A stretch of 19,141 nucleotides of DNA from Bacteroidaceae bacterium (GCA_028709135.1 JAQVXN010000004.1:1-19141); one strand, 5' to 3'; positions 1 to 7,022 are shown, counted from the stretch's first letter. The notes: generated by a model from the sequence alone, not told the origin. Program-made: numbers and translations.

Positions 1-14
1 AAATCCGTCTTCTG

Positions 15-87
15 TGATCCGCTTGGGGCTCGAACCCAAGACCCCAACATTAAAAGTGTTGTGCTCTACCAGCTGAGCTAGCGGATC
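15..87 (-). tRNA. tRNA-Lys (anticodon TTT)
   Basis: Read on the minus strand, the sequence folds as a cloverleaf. The 7-bp acceptor stem is GATCCGC with GCGGATC. The D-stem is GCTC/GAGC. The anticodon stem is CAACA/TGTTG around the loop CTTTTAA, which gives anticodon TTT. The T-stem is TTGGG/CCCAA around TTCGAGC. The discriminator base is A. The 3' CCA is not encoded, because the next bases are CAG, so it must be added by the CCA-adding enzyme. A strong promoter lies just upstream. Confidence 0.97.
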
Positions 88-115
88 TCCCGGTGCAATT
101 TTGTTTTTGCGAGTG

Positions 116-147
116 CAAAGGTAATGCTTTATCTATTAATTGACAAA
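116..147 (-). promoter_or_regulatory. Bacteroidales-type promoter of tRNA-Lys
   Basis: On the minus strand TTTG (147-144) is followed after 20 bases by TACCTTTG (123-116). This matches the Bacteroidetes primary sigma consensus of a -33 TTTG and a -7 TAnnTTTG spaced by about 19-21 bases. Transcription should start near 110, about 20-25 bases before the mature tRNA. Confidence 0.8.
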
Positions 148-180
148 CTATTTTGCGTGTTTTTTTTGATTTTTTTGTTT

Positions 181-1293
181 TTACACTGTTTCAGAGGGAG
201 TTTCGTCCGGTGGCGGGAGGGGAATATCTTTGGTAATGTAACGACGATAATAAGAAATGATAAGGGTTGTAACTGGTAGTGCGATGATCATGCCGATAAT
301 GCCGAGCAAATATCCCCATACAGAAAGAGCCAAAAGAATAAGGAAGGGAGGAAGTCCCATGGCGTTGCCCATGATGCGGGGAGTGAGGATCGTGTCCTGT
401 ATGATTTGAACAACTAGAAAGACTGCAAGTGCACTGAGGAGTACGACCCAAAAGTTTTGTCCTGTGTCAGCGGCTTTGATGAGAGAGAAAAGTACTGCAG
501 GAATCAACCCCAGTGCATGGAGATAGGGTACGAAGCTCAAAGCACCGATGAAGAGCCCGAGTGGAATGGCCAAAGGGAAGTGGATGATAACGAAGCCGAC
601 AGAGAAAAGGATTCCTACACAGAGTGCGATGATGGCTTGACCTCGAAAATATCTGTTCATTCCGCGTTGAAGGTCTTCTGAGAGGGTAACGAAAAATTTT
701 CTATTTTTTTTAGGAAAGAGTTTCATAACTCCACTCGAGAGTTTCTCATAATCACAGAGGATGAAGAAAAGATAAAGAATGGCAATGCAGGATGAGATAA
801 ATGTGATGAGTACATTTGCCGTTTGGTAAACGACATCCCAAACTTTGGGTACTGCTTCGCGAATGACGCTGATAACGTTTTTCTGAGTGATAACTTTGTC
901 CCAATTGATAAGGCGTGCCTGTTCGGTAATAAATTTTTCCACTTGAGGGGAGATACTCTTGTTGTTGGAGCCACTGGAAATAAATTTCATTGTACTGTCC
1001 TTAAAGAGTGTTACTTCTGATGCTACTTGTGGAAATGTGAAGGCGCAAAAGGCATAAACTATTGTCCCAACAATAGCTAAGGTGACTAAAATGCTGAGTA
1101 TGCGGGAATGCAGATGTAGCTTATATTGAAAGAAATGTACGACGGGGTAAATGAGGTAGGCAATGAACCATGCGATGAAGAATGGGGTAAGAACACTCTC
1201 CAAATAATTGATAAAGAGTATGATACATACGATTCCGGCGAAGATCAGAAGGCCGCGTATGAATTTGTCGAATGTGATTTCCTTTTCTAACAT
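181..1293 (-). CDS. AI-2E/PerM family transporter-like membrane protein
   Basis: This 370-residue polytopic inner-membrane protein looks like the AI-2E transporter (YdiK/PerM, PF01594) family. Hydrophobic segments lie near residues 12-50 and 62-82. A soluble stretch follows at about 88-150. Further segments lie near 155-180, 218-272 and 282-350. The C-terminal part carries the family hallmark, a TPRIMGNAMGLPP segment followed by a G-rich helix pair ending in IALPVTT. Members export varied small solutes or ions, and the substrate cannot be read from sequence. The gene is monocistronic, lies between tRNA-Lys and the divergent rsmI, and starts at the only plausible ATG before the hydrophobic N-terminus. 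Family assignment is firm; an autoinducer-2 role is not implied. Confidence 0.88.
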   Translation of the reverse strand: MLEKEITFDKFIRGLLIFAGIVCIILFINYLESVLTPFFIAWFIAYLIYPVVHFFQYKLHLHSRILSILVTLAIVGTIVYAFCAFTFPQVASEVTLFKDSTMKFISSGSNNKSISPQVEKFITEQARLINWDKVITQKNVISVIREAVPKVWDVVYQTANVLITFISSCIAILYLFFILCDYEKLSSGVMKLFPKKNRKFFVTLSEDLQRGMNRYFRGQAIIALCVGILFSVGFVIIHFPLAIPLGLFIGALSFVPYLHALGLIPAVLFSLIKAADTGQNFWVVLLSALAVFLVVQIIQDTILTPRIMGNAMGLPPFLILLALSVWGYLLGIIGMIIALPVTTLIISYYRRYITKDIPLPPPDETPSETV

Positions 1294-1334
1294 AATTCAA
1301 GGATGATTAAAAGTGTATGAATAAGGCAAAAGTA

Positions 1335-1342
1335 CAAAGATA
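1335..1342 (-). promoter_or_regulatory. Putative -7 element for the AI-2E-family gene
   Basis: TATCTTTG on the minus strand matches TAnnTTTG, 41 bases upstream of the start codon. No clear TTTG lies about 20 bases further upstream, so only half of the promoter is supported. It lies back to back with the rsmI promoter. Confidence 0.5.
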
Positions 1343-1375
1343 GTTTCATTTTAGGCTATTTTATAGTATAAAATT

Positions 1376-1405
1376 TTTGATTATACTCGAAGTTGAGTAT
1401 CTTTG
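1376..1405 (+). promoter_or_regulatory. Promoter of rsmI, placing the start site at or next to the ATG
   Basis: TTTG (1376-1379) is followed after an 18-base spacer by TATCTTTG (1398-1405), a perfect TAnnTTTG box. Only four bases separate the last G of the box from the ATG at 1410. The transcript should therefore begin within a base or two of the start codon, giving a leaderless or nearly leaderless mRNA. Confidence 0.7.
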
Positions 1406-1409
1406 CAAA

Positions 1410-2081
1410 ATGTTGCATATCGTGCCAACGCCAATAGGAAATTTGGAGGATATCACGCTGCGAGCGTTGAGGGTCCTGAAAGAGGCTGATTTGATATTGG
1501 CTGAGGATACTCGTACCTCCGGCATCCTACTAGCGCATTTTGAAATCAAAAATCGTTTGTTGTCGTATCATAAATTCAATGAGCACGGAGAAGTAGAACG
1601 TTTGGTGGAAAGATTGAAAGCCGGAGAGGAGATGGCTCTTATCAGTGATGCCGGAACTCCGGGGATCAGTGATCCCGGTTTCCTAATTGTCCGGGAAAGT
1701 GTACGTGCAGGAGTGCCAGTGGAATGTTTGCCCGGAGCGACAGCTTTTGTACCAGCATTGGTTTGTTCGGGTATTCCATGTGACAGGTTCTTGTTTGAGG
1801 GCTTTTTACCCCAGAAAAAAGGACGTGCTACAAGAATTGAGGCCTTAAAGGACGAGAATAGAACCATGGTGTTTTATGAGTCTCCTTATAGAGTAGTGAA
1901 AACGCTCAGTCAGTTTGCTGAGACTTTTGGTGGAGAGAGAGGGGTGGCTGTCTGCAGGGAGATCAGTAAAGTACACGAAGAATGTGTGCGTGGAACGTTG
2001 AACGAAGTAAAGGCTCATTTTGAGCAACAGGAACCCAAGGGAGAATTTGTGATTGTTCTAGCGGGTAATTCAGAAGTTTAA
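1410..2081 (+). CDS. rsmI: 16S rRNA (cytidine-1402-2'-O)-methyltransferase RsmI
   Basis: RsmI uses S-adenosylmethionine to 2'-O-methylate C1402 in the decoding centre of 16S rRNA. The protein has the tetrapyrrole-methylase (SPOUT-unrelated) fold. The N-terminal motif HIVPTPIGNLEDITLRAL is followed by LILAEDTR and the SAM-binding loop GTPGISDPGF. The start at 1410 is chosen because the protein then begins MLHIVPTPIGN as in the family. The frame is open 33 bases further upstream, but that part covers the promoter. The 223-residue product ends soon after the catalytic domain and lacks the C-terminal helical domain that brings E. coli RsmI to about 286 residues. The lipoprotein gene follows after 21 bases and is probably co-transcribed. 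Confidence 0.95.
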   Translation: MLHIVPTPIGNLEDITLRALRVLKEADLILAEDTRTSGILLAHFEIKNRLLSYHKFNEHGEVERLVERLKAGEEMALISDAGTPGISDPGFLIVRESVRAGVPVECLPGATAFVPALVCSGIPCDRFLFEGFLPQKKGRATRIEALKDENRTMVFYESPYRVVKTLSQFAETFGGERGVAVCREISKVHEECVRGTLNEVKAHFEQQEPKGEFVIVLAGNSEV

Positions 2082-2102
2082 CCATTATTAATCAGCATAA
2101 AA

Positions 2103-2954
2103 ATGAAAAAAGTGGCTATTATGGCAATGTGCCTCCTGACGTTGGGAGCTTGCCAACAAAAGACGGGAAACAAAGATTCCAAAATAGATGCTGTGCGCGA
2201 TTCCATGGCGCAGATTATTAGTCAGAAAGATTCGGAAATTAATGATATTATGTCTACGTTTAATGACATTCAGGAGGGCTTTCGTGAAATTAATGAAGCT
2301 CAGGGTCGCGTGAACTTGGAACGTGCGAATCCTGAAAAAATGTCACGGGAGGACATTCTGGACAATATATCATTTATCCGTCGCACGATGCAGTTGAATA
2401 AAGAACGTATTGCACGCCTGCAGGAACAACTGAAAACAAGCTCTTTCAATGCTTCTAAATTGAAAGAAACTATAGATGAATTGAATAAGCAGATGGACGA
2501 AAAGAGCCAGCAGATAGCTCAAATGGAGGAAGATTTGAAAGCAAAGGACGTTAAGATTGCAGAGCAGGGTAAGCAGATTGATGACCTGAATCAGAACGTC
2601 AACAATCTGTCGGCACAAAACGACCAGAAAGCTCAAACCATGGCGGCACAAGATAAGGAATTGAATACAGCTTGGTATGTGTTCGGAACTAAAAAGGAAC
2701 TTAAGGAGCAGCGTATCTTGCAAAATAGCGATGTTTTGAAGAGTAATACGTTTAATAAGGACTATTTTACGAAATTGGATATCCGTGTAGTGAAAACGAT
2801 AAAACTCTATTCCAAGAGCGCCAAACTGTTGACGAATCATCCTGCCGGAAGTTACACCTTAGACCGCGATGCATTAAAACAATACACCTTGAGAATTACA
2901 AATCCGGACCAATTCTGGAGTGTAAGTAAGTATTTGGTGATTTTGGTAAGATAA
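2103..2954 (+). CDS. Coiled-coil lipoprotein, function unknown
   Basis: This 283-residue protein has a lipoprotein signal peptide: MKK, a hydrophobic core, and a lipobox LGAC with the acylated Cys at 17. The mature part to about residue 190 is strongly heptad-like, rich in Gln, Glu, Lys and Leu (for example LNKQMDEKSQQIAQMEEDL), and predicts a long coiled coil. A short globular tail follows, with a WYVFGTKKELKEQ segment near 196-209. I recognise no catalytic motif. Similar coiled-coil lipoproteins occur in Bacteroidales, but I cannot assign a role; an envelope spacer or scaffold would fit. It lies directly behind rsmI and is closed by the hairpin at 2974-3009. The residues after Cys are QQK, with no clear acidic surface-export signal. 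Confidence 0.8.
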   Translation: MKKVAIMAMCLLTLGACQQKTGNKDSKIDAVRDSMAQIISQKDSEINDIMSTFNDIQEGFREINEAQGRVNLERANPEKMSREDILDNISFIRRTMQLNKERIARLQEQLKTSSFNASKLKETIDELNKQMDEKSQQIAQMEEDLKAKDVKIAEQGKQIDDLNQNVNNLSAQNDQKAQTMAAQDKELNTAWYVFGTKKELKEQRILQNSDVLKSNTFNKDYFTKLDIRVVKTIKLYSKSAKLLTNHPAGSYTLDRDALKQYTLRITNPDQFWSVSKYLVILVR

Positions 2955-2973
2955 AAAGCTGAGCAGTTCAAAA

Positions 2974-3009
2974 AAGAAACCCGCATGGACAACTCCATGC
3001 GGGTTTCTT
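2974..3009. terminator. Shared intrinsic terminator between convergent genes
   Basis: A perfect 16-bp inverted repeat (2974-2989 with 2994-3009) encloses a 4-base loop. Its core CCCGCATGGA is GC-rich. Read on the minus strand, the stem runs into TTTTTTG, a good U-tract for the beta-barrel gene. Read on the plus strand, the stem itself ends in TTTCTT, so it can also stop the rsmI-lipoprotein transcript. Confidence 0.92.
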
Positions 3010-3038
3010 GTAGATTGAAAACCAGTTAAGTTCGCTGA

Positions 3039-4142
3039 TTAGAATGTAAAGAAGGCGCGAACAAGTCCGGCTGTAGAACTTTGGCCCGTGGTGCGAATAA
3101 AGTGAATACCCGGTTGCAGGCTCATGCCCTTGAATACCGGAAAATTATAAGTGAATTCCAAATCACTCTCGTGTTCTTTATTGGCAAAAATTGCACGATT
3201 AATGTTGACGCCGGCGCGGCTGCCATTGATGAGAAGATTATCCATGAGAGCCCCCAGGCTGAAATAATCGTATGCGGAGCGAATATTCTTCTGACCGATG
3301 CTACCTTGAGCAAAGAACCCTATGGGATATTTGCCTTTGATAACAGGTTGATTAATGCTGGCATAAACGACGGCTTGAGAACGTTTTTTATGATCAATGC
3401 CTTCGTATTCATTTAAATAAGTGTCACCGTAGACTACGCCTAGGTGATATTCTCCGAAGTAATTGTTGTCACTCCATCCTTTATAACTGATTTCTGCGAT
3501 GTCCATGATGCCATCACGATCAGGACGGAAATTGAACATCTTTGAAACTTGGTCTGTTCCAGCTCCGTTATAGATAGAGTTTTTGAATGTAAAGCCATCC
3601 AGAAAATTCCAGTCAAAGTGGAAACAAAGGGCGGCTGTATTGAAGTTCGCAATATTCCAACGGTCAGAATTCATTGTAGAATTGCAAATGACGCCGGTAT
3701 TGAAAAACAACCTGCTATAGGGCGTTGTGAAGTAATCATAATCCGTTTTACGAACACCGAAGAAAATGTCGAAGTTGTTTGTGATCTGCTGGCTTATTCC
3801 CAAAATGGAGAGTGTAATAGGAAGTTGTTTGTAAAGGCTGATGTTGGTGAACCAAGTACGGTCATTTTGGTCGGAAACAGCGCTCCAACTCTTGTTCTGA
3901 TCCAGGCGTACATTGTATGCGGACATAAATCCACCGACTACCTTACCACCTTTCCATACGTTGGCGTCGGCATCGAGGAAAAACAGGACGTTTCCGTTGG
4001 CCTGACTATTGTTGAAATTCACGTTTCCTTCAGTTTCTAAAACACCGTTCCAATGGATGGGAGACTCATTTTGTGCAGAAATGTTCAAACAGAAAATGCC
4101 GGTTGTAAGGAGCATGAATCCACTTTTCAAAAATCTTTTCAT
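3039..4142 (-). CDS. Outer-membrane beta-barrel protein, porin-like
   Basis: This 367-residue protein starts at 4142 with MKRFLKSGFML and has a Sec signal peptide that probably ends after ISAQ at residue 24. The frame is open upstream to 4199, but the extra residues precede a normal signal peptide and are unlikely to be used. The mature protein alternates aromatic and polar residues in short strands, has many Asn, Gly, Phe and Tyr, and ends RAFFTF. The terminal Phe is the usual outer-membrane insertion signal. The pattern suggests a barrel of the carbohydrate-porin (OprB) kind, but this is a weak guess. The gene stands alone, with a putative promoter at 4252-4245 and a hairpin terminator behind it. 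Its substrate is unknown. Confidence 0.8.
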   Translation of the reverse strand: MKRFLKSGFMLLTTGIFCLNISAQNESPIHWNGVLETEGNVNFNNSQANGNVLFFLDADANVWKGGKVVGGFMSAYNVRLDQNKSWSAVSDQNDRTWFTNISLYKQLPITLSILGISQQITNNFDIFFGVRKTDYDYFTTPYSRLFFNTGVICNSTMNSDRWNIANFNTAALCFHFDWNFLDGFTFKNSIYNGAGTDQVSKMFNFRPDRDGIMDIAEISYKGWSDNNYFGEYHLGVVYGDTYLNEYEGIDHKKRSQAVVYASINQPVIKGKYPIGFFAQGSIGQKNIRSAYDYFSLGALMDNLLINGSRAGVNINRAIFANKEHESDLEFTYNFPVFKGMSLQPGIHFIRTTGQSSTAGLVRAFFTF

Positions 4143-4244
4143 ATTTGTTTGAGTTAAAAAAGTAAATATTTTTTGATCCAAAAGTTTGGGGAATTTCAAA
4201 CGTAAGGCAGCTTAAAATGTCCGCGATTTTATCTTCCCGGAATG

Positions 4245-4252
4245 CAAATATA
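4245..4252 (-). promoter_or_regulatory. Putative -7 element for the beta-barrel gene
   Basis: TATATTTG on the minus strand fits TAnnTTTG and would give a 5' leader of roughly 95 bases before the ATG at 4142. No convincing TTTG is seen at the -33 distance. Confidence 0.45.
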
Positions 4253-4468
4253 GTTAAAAAGGATGAACGGTGCATTCTCATAGTTATTAATTTGTGTGGC
4301 ATAAAAATATTTTTGAGACTAAAGTGGTATAAACAAATTTTAGAAAAGAATTTAGACGAAAATTGAGAATAGATAAAACTTCCTGATTATAAGGCTGCTT
4401 CCAATCATGGAATATCTGGCGCCTGATCAGTTTTTATTTGAGGCTGAAGAAAACAAATTTTGATGATT

Positions 4469-4489
4469 CTTATCAGCTACAGTGATAAG
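4469..4489. repeat. 7-bp inverted repeat, operator-like
   Basis: CTTATCA (4469-4475) and TGATAAG (4483-4489) form a perfect dyad around a 7-base centre. There is no U-tract after it, so it looks more like a protein-binding dyad than a terminator. It lies about 130 bases upstream of the lolD promoter. Confidence 0.45.
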
Positions 4490-4620
4490 CCGAAATCAAT
4501 ATTGTGGTTATTATCAAGAATGAGATGCAAGTGAGATGTGTAAGCTGTTTTATACAAGAAAATATAGGGCGTTTGTGGTTGTGTTTCAATAAAACGAGTC
4601 TGAAAGACTTTGCCTTTCGT

Positions 4621-4651
4621 TTTGCATTTCATCCGATTTGCACTATCTTTG
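4621..4651 (+). promoter_or_regulatory. Promoter of the lolD-cvfB unit
   Basis: TTTG (4621-4624) and TATCTTTG (4644-4651) are separated by 19 bases, a full match to the Bacteroidetes consensus. The start site should lie near 4657, leaving a leader of about 22 bases that contains AGGA ahead of the ATG at 4679. Confidence 0.82.
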
Positions 4652-4678
4652 CAAACCAAAGAAAAAGTTCAGGAAGCA

Positions 4679-5356
4679 ATGATAGACGTCAAAGGCATTA
4701 CGAAGAGTTTTGGTTCGCTGCAAGTGTTGAAAGGAATAGACCTGCACGTAGATAAGGGCGAGGTGGTCAGTATTGTCGGGCCTAGCGGAGCTGGTAAAAC
4801 CACGTTGTTGCAAATCATCGGGACGTTGGACAAACCTGATGCCGGTGTTATTGAAATAGATGGAGAAAATCTTTCAGTAATGAAAGCGCGGGCTTTGGCG
4901 AAATTCCGTTGTAATCGTATAGGTTTTGTTTTTCAGTTTCATCAATTGTTACCGGAATTTACGGCGTTGGAAAATGTGATGATTCCGGCTTTCATTGCGG
5001 GAAATGCTGAAAAGGATGCACGTACGAGAGCCATGGAGTTACTGAACTTTATGGGATTGGCTGATCGCGCCACTCACCGTCCCAAAGAACTTTCTGGAGG
5101 CGAGAACCAACGTGTGGCCGTAGCCCGGGCATTAATCAACCATCCAGCCGTAATATTGGCTGATGAACCCTCGGGAAGTTTGGATTCAAAAAATAAGGCG
5201 GAACTGCATCAGCTTTTTTTTGATTTGCGTGATAAATTTGGACAAACGTTTATGATTGTGACGCATGATGAAAATCTGGCTACTCTCACAGACCGTACCA
5301 TTCACATGAAGGATGGAAAAATCTTTGATATGTCGAAATCGGCCATAGTCGAATAA
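4679..5356 (+). CDS. lolD: ABC transporter ATP-binding protein, LolD family
   Basis: This 225-residue ATPase begins MIDVKGITKSFG. Walker A is GPSGAGKT (34-41), the Q-loop is FVFQFHQLLPEFTALENV (Gln86), the signature is LSGGENQR (about 138-145), Walker B is VILADEP (Glu163), and the H-loop is THD (His196). The phrase FQFHQLLPEFTALENV is characteristic of LolD, the ATPase that powers release of lipoproteins from the inner membrane to LolA; the broader MacB/FtsE-like class is the alternative. No membrane partner (LolC/E) is adjacent, so it must be encoded elsewhere. The start at 4679 is preferred over an open upstream extension (to 4610) because that extension spans the promoter. cvfB follows after 11 bases. 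Confidence 0.85.
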   Translation: MIDVKGITKSFGSLQVLKGIDLHVDKGEVVSIVGPSGAGKTTLLQIIGTLDKPDAGVIEIDGENLSVMKARALAKFRCNRIGFVFQFHQLLPEFTALENVMIPAFIAGNAEKDARTRAMELLNFMGLADRATHRPKELSGGENQRVAVARALINHPAVILADEPSGSLDSKNKAELHQLFFDLRDKFGQTFMIVTHDENLATLTDRTIHMKDGKIFDMSKSAIVE

Positions 5357-5367
5357 AATTGTTGCAC

Positions 5368-6192
5368 ATGGAAATAGGACATCATCATTCATTGAAAATA
5401 GTTCGTTTTACGGACCACGGAGCCATTCTGGATGGTGGCGATAGTGAGATTCTCATGCCGAAAAAGTATACGACGGAAGATATGCGTCCCGGCGATGAAG
5501 TGAACGTGTTTGTATATTTGGACCAATCGGATCGCTTGGTAGCTACGAAAGAAGAACCTCTTGCTGAGGTGGGAGAATTTGCTTATTTGCGGGTGGCATG
5601 GACCAATAGGTTTGGAGCCTTCATGAACTGGGGTTTGATGAAAGATCTTTTTGTTCCTTTCAGTCAGCAGCGTCACCATTTTGAGCAAGATCGGAGCTAT
5701 ATTGTTTATATTTATGTCGATGATAAAACGGGGCGCATCGTAGGAACATCTAAATTGGACCGTTGTTTTTCGGAAGAACAGCCAGATTTGGAAGAAGGAC
5801 AGGAAGTGAACGTGTTGATATGGAAAGAAACTGATTTGGGCTACAAGGTAATTGTAAACAATGCTTTTGAAGGGCTCATTTATAAAAATGAAATTTTCTG
5901 CCCGATTCATATTGGGGACAAAATGGAGGCAGTCGTGAAGACTTTGCGTCCGGATGGGAAAATTGACATTGCATTGCAGAGTGCAGGACGCAAATTGGTG
6001 GATGATGTGGCAGAAAAAATCTTAACGGCATTGCGTGATGCCGATGGATTCTTGCCGTATGGGGATCATTCAACACCAGAGGAAATTGCTGAACATTTTC
6101 AAGTGAGCAAAAAGGCTTTTAAACGCACCGTTGGGGCGCTTTACCGAGATCATGTGATTTCTATTGAAGATGACGGTATCCGCCTTGTATAG
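5368..6192 (+). CDS. cvfB: CvfB-like S1-domain RNA-binding protein
   Basis: This 274-residue protein starts at the ATG at 5368; two TTG codons upstream are in frame but not needed. The N-terminal part contains tandem S1-like OB folds, with segments such as MPKKYTTEDMRPGDEVNVFVY, AYLRVAWTNRFGAFMNWGLMKDLFVP and GLIYKNEIFCPIHIGDKMEAVV. A C-terminal winged helix follows (about 220-274), with STPEEIAEHFQVSKKAFKRT. This layout is that of CvfB/YitL, an RNA-binding regulator first described as a virulence factor in Staphylococcus aureus. Its role in Bacteroidales is unknown to me. It follows lolD by 11 bases and is probably its operon partner, though I see no functional link. No strong terminator follows. 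Confidence 0.85.
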   Translation: MEIGHHHSLKIVRFTDHGAILDGGDSEILMPKKYTTEDMRPGDEVNVFVYLDQSDRLVATKEEPLAEVGEFAYLRVAWTNRFGAFMNWGLMKDLFVPFSQQRHHFEQDRSYIVYIYVDDKTGRIVGTSKLDRCFSEEQPDLEEGQEVNVLIWKETDLGYKVIVNNAFEGLIYKNEIFCPIHIGDKMEAVVKTLRPDGKIDIALQSAGRKLVDDVAEKILTALRDADGFLPYGDHSTPEEIAEHFQVSKKAFKRTVGALYRDHVISIEDDGIRLV

Positions 6193-6399
6193 TAATATTT
6201 AGTTAATATCAAAATGCTCTGAAACGAAGGTTTGAAATGCTCCTAAAAGTAGTTTCTGATTTCATTTTGTGTAGGCACTTCACTTCTCTGAAACTTTTTA
6301 TTAATCTAGGATGAACCTCTTGCGATCATCCTAATTTTCAACAGATATTTTAAACTTCTCTTCTTATGAGCTCAGCTCAGACATGCATGCTGTTATTTT

Positions 6400-6419
6400 A
6401 AGGTACACGTGTGAACCTT
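6400..6419. repeat. Near-palindrome centred on CACGTG
   Basis: AAGGTACACGTGTGAACCTT is symmetric about CACGTG except for two extra bases on the right side. It is one of three CACGTG sites within about 220 bases. Confidence 0.5.
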
Positions 6420-6475
6420 ATAAGCATTTTGCCAAGGTTCTTATTTTGTCCAAGAAGGTGCAGACAAAGTACGAC

Positions 6476-6510
6476 TTTGTCAAAAATATGTTTGTCACAT
6501 TTTTGACAAA
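6476..6510. repeat. Perfect 12-bp inverted repeat
   Basis: TTTGTCAAAAAT (6476-6487) and ATTTTTGACAAA (6499-6510) are exact reverse complements around an 11-base loop. The loop contains another TTTGTCA. It could be a dyad operator, a small hairpin or the end of a decayed element. The stem is AT-rich, so it is not a typical terminator. Confidence 0.7.
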
Positions 6511-6612
6511 TGGCCTCATAGTTTTTTTGAATCCCAACATCTGATCATGCAGAAAGAAATTTGGATTTCAATGAAAAATGTTCACAGGTTTCCTACCAGG
6601 AATTTTAAAAAA

Positions 6613-6698
6613 CACGTGGCACGTGTCACTTTTAGGCCTAACTGTTTTTCAATGAGAAGATTAAGTTAGTGCCACGTCAGTGCCACCAGTGCCACGTA
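6613..6698. repeat. Cluster of GTGCCACGT boxes
   Basis: Three head-to-tail units start at 6668, 6679 and 6688: AGTGCCACGTC, AGTGCCACC and AGTGCCACGTA. An inverted copy of GTGCCACGT lies at 6614-6622, inside a double CACGTG (6613-6618 and 6620-6625). The boxes face each other across about 45 bases. No gene is attached to them. Confidence 0.7.
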
Positions 6699-6757
6699 AA
6701 CTCTTAAATATTGTAAATCAGTGAGGCCGAATGCTCTTATATTGCTGTAAATGTGTA

Positions 6758-6854
6758 GTTTGCATTTTCACTGCTCAAAAGTCCATTTCTTCATTTTTGG
6801 GCCCTTTTTGAGCGAAAGTGCAAATTGTATATGAAATGGACGTCCAAAAAAGGG
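6758..6854. repeat. Interlocking inverted repeats, possible structured RNA
   Basis: Four perfect complementary pairs lie in 97 bases: TTTGCA 6759-6764 with 6819-6824, GCTCAAAA 6773-6780 with 6806-6813, GTCCATTTC 6781-6789 with 6833-6841, and CCCTTTTT 6802-6809 with 6847-6854. The first two nest in one hairpin. The third crosses them, giving either a pseudoknot or a switch between two folds. No coding frame explains the conservation of these arms. Confidence 0.5.
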
Positions 6855-7022
6855 TGTTTTTCGACCATTTTTGACGATTATGCCAAGTTTGAAACTGCAT
6901 TTTTTGATCTTTTTAACGCTTCAGAAACGGTAAATAAACAATCTATAGACGCTATTTCAATCTTCAAAACTGCCATTGCCTGAACACAAGTATACATCAC
7001 AAATGCTTGTGACGCTCTTGAT

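Larger units (their letters stand above)
4143..4678. other. AT-rich intergenic region between divergent genes
   Basis: This 536-base gap separates the divergent beta-barrel and lolD genes. It holds their two promoters and one clean inverted repeat (4469-4489). Short open frames on either strand have no recognisable composition or start signals. I see no RNA gene that I can name. Confidence 0.6.
6193..7022. other. Gene-free, repeat-dense scar region
   Basis: These 830 bases lie between cvfB and the IS30 relic and hold no convincing gene. They contain a weak hairpin (6307-6333), a near-palindrome around CACGTG (6400-6419), a perfect 12-bp inverted repeat (6476-6510), a cluster of GTGCCACGT boxes (6613-6698) and interlocking inverted repeats (6758-6854). 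A minus-strand frame (about 7016-6881) is open but not recognised. I read the region as decayed mobile DNA, possibly with a structured RNA. Confidence 0.6.

Noticed and set aside
3549..4040. A 163-codon open frame on the plus strand inside the beta-barrel gene
   Set aside because: It is antisense to a well-supported outer-membrane protein with signal peptide and C-terminal Phe, and its sequence shows no family motif.
5389..5910. A 173-codon open frame on the minus strand inside cvfB
   Set aside because: It mirrors the S1-domain gene, which has strong motifs and operon context.
6307..6333. Hairpin TAGGATGA / TCATCCTA as terminator of the lolD-cvfB unit
   Set aside because: The stem is only 8 bp with few G-C pairs, the loop is 11 bases and the following T-run is short. 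It also lies more than 100 bases after the cvfB stop.
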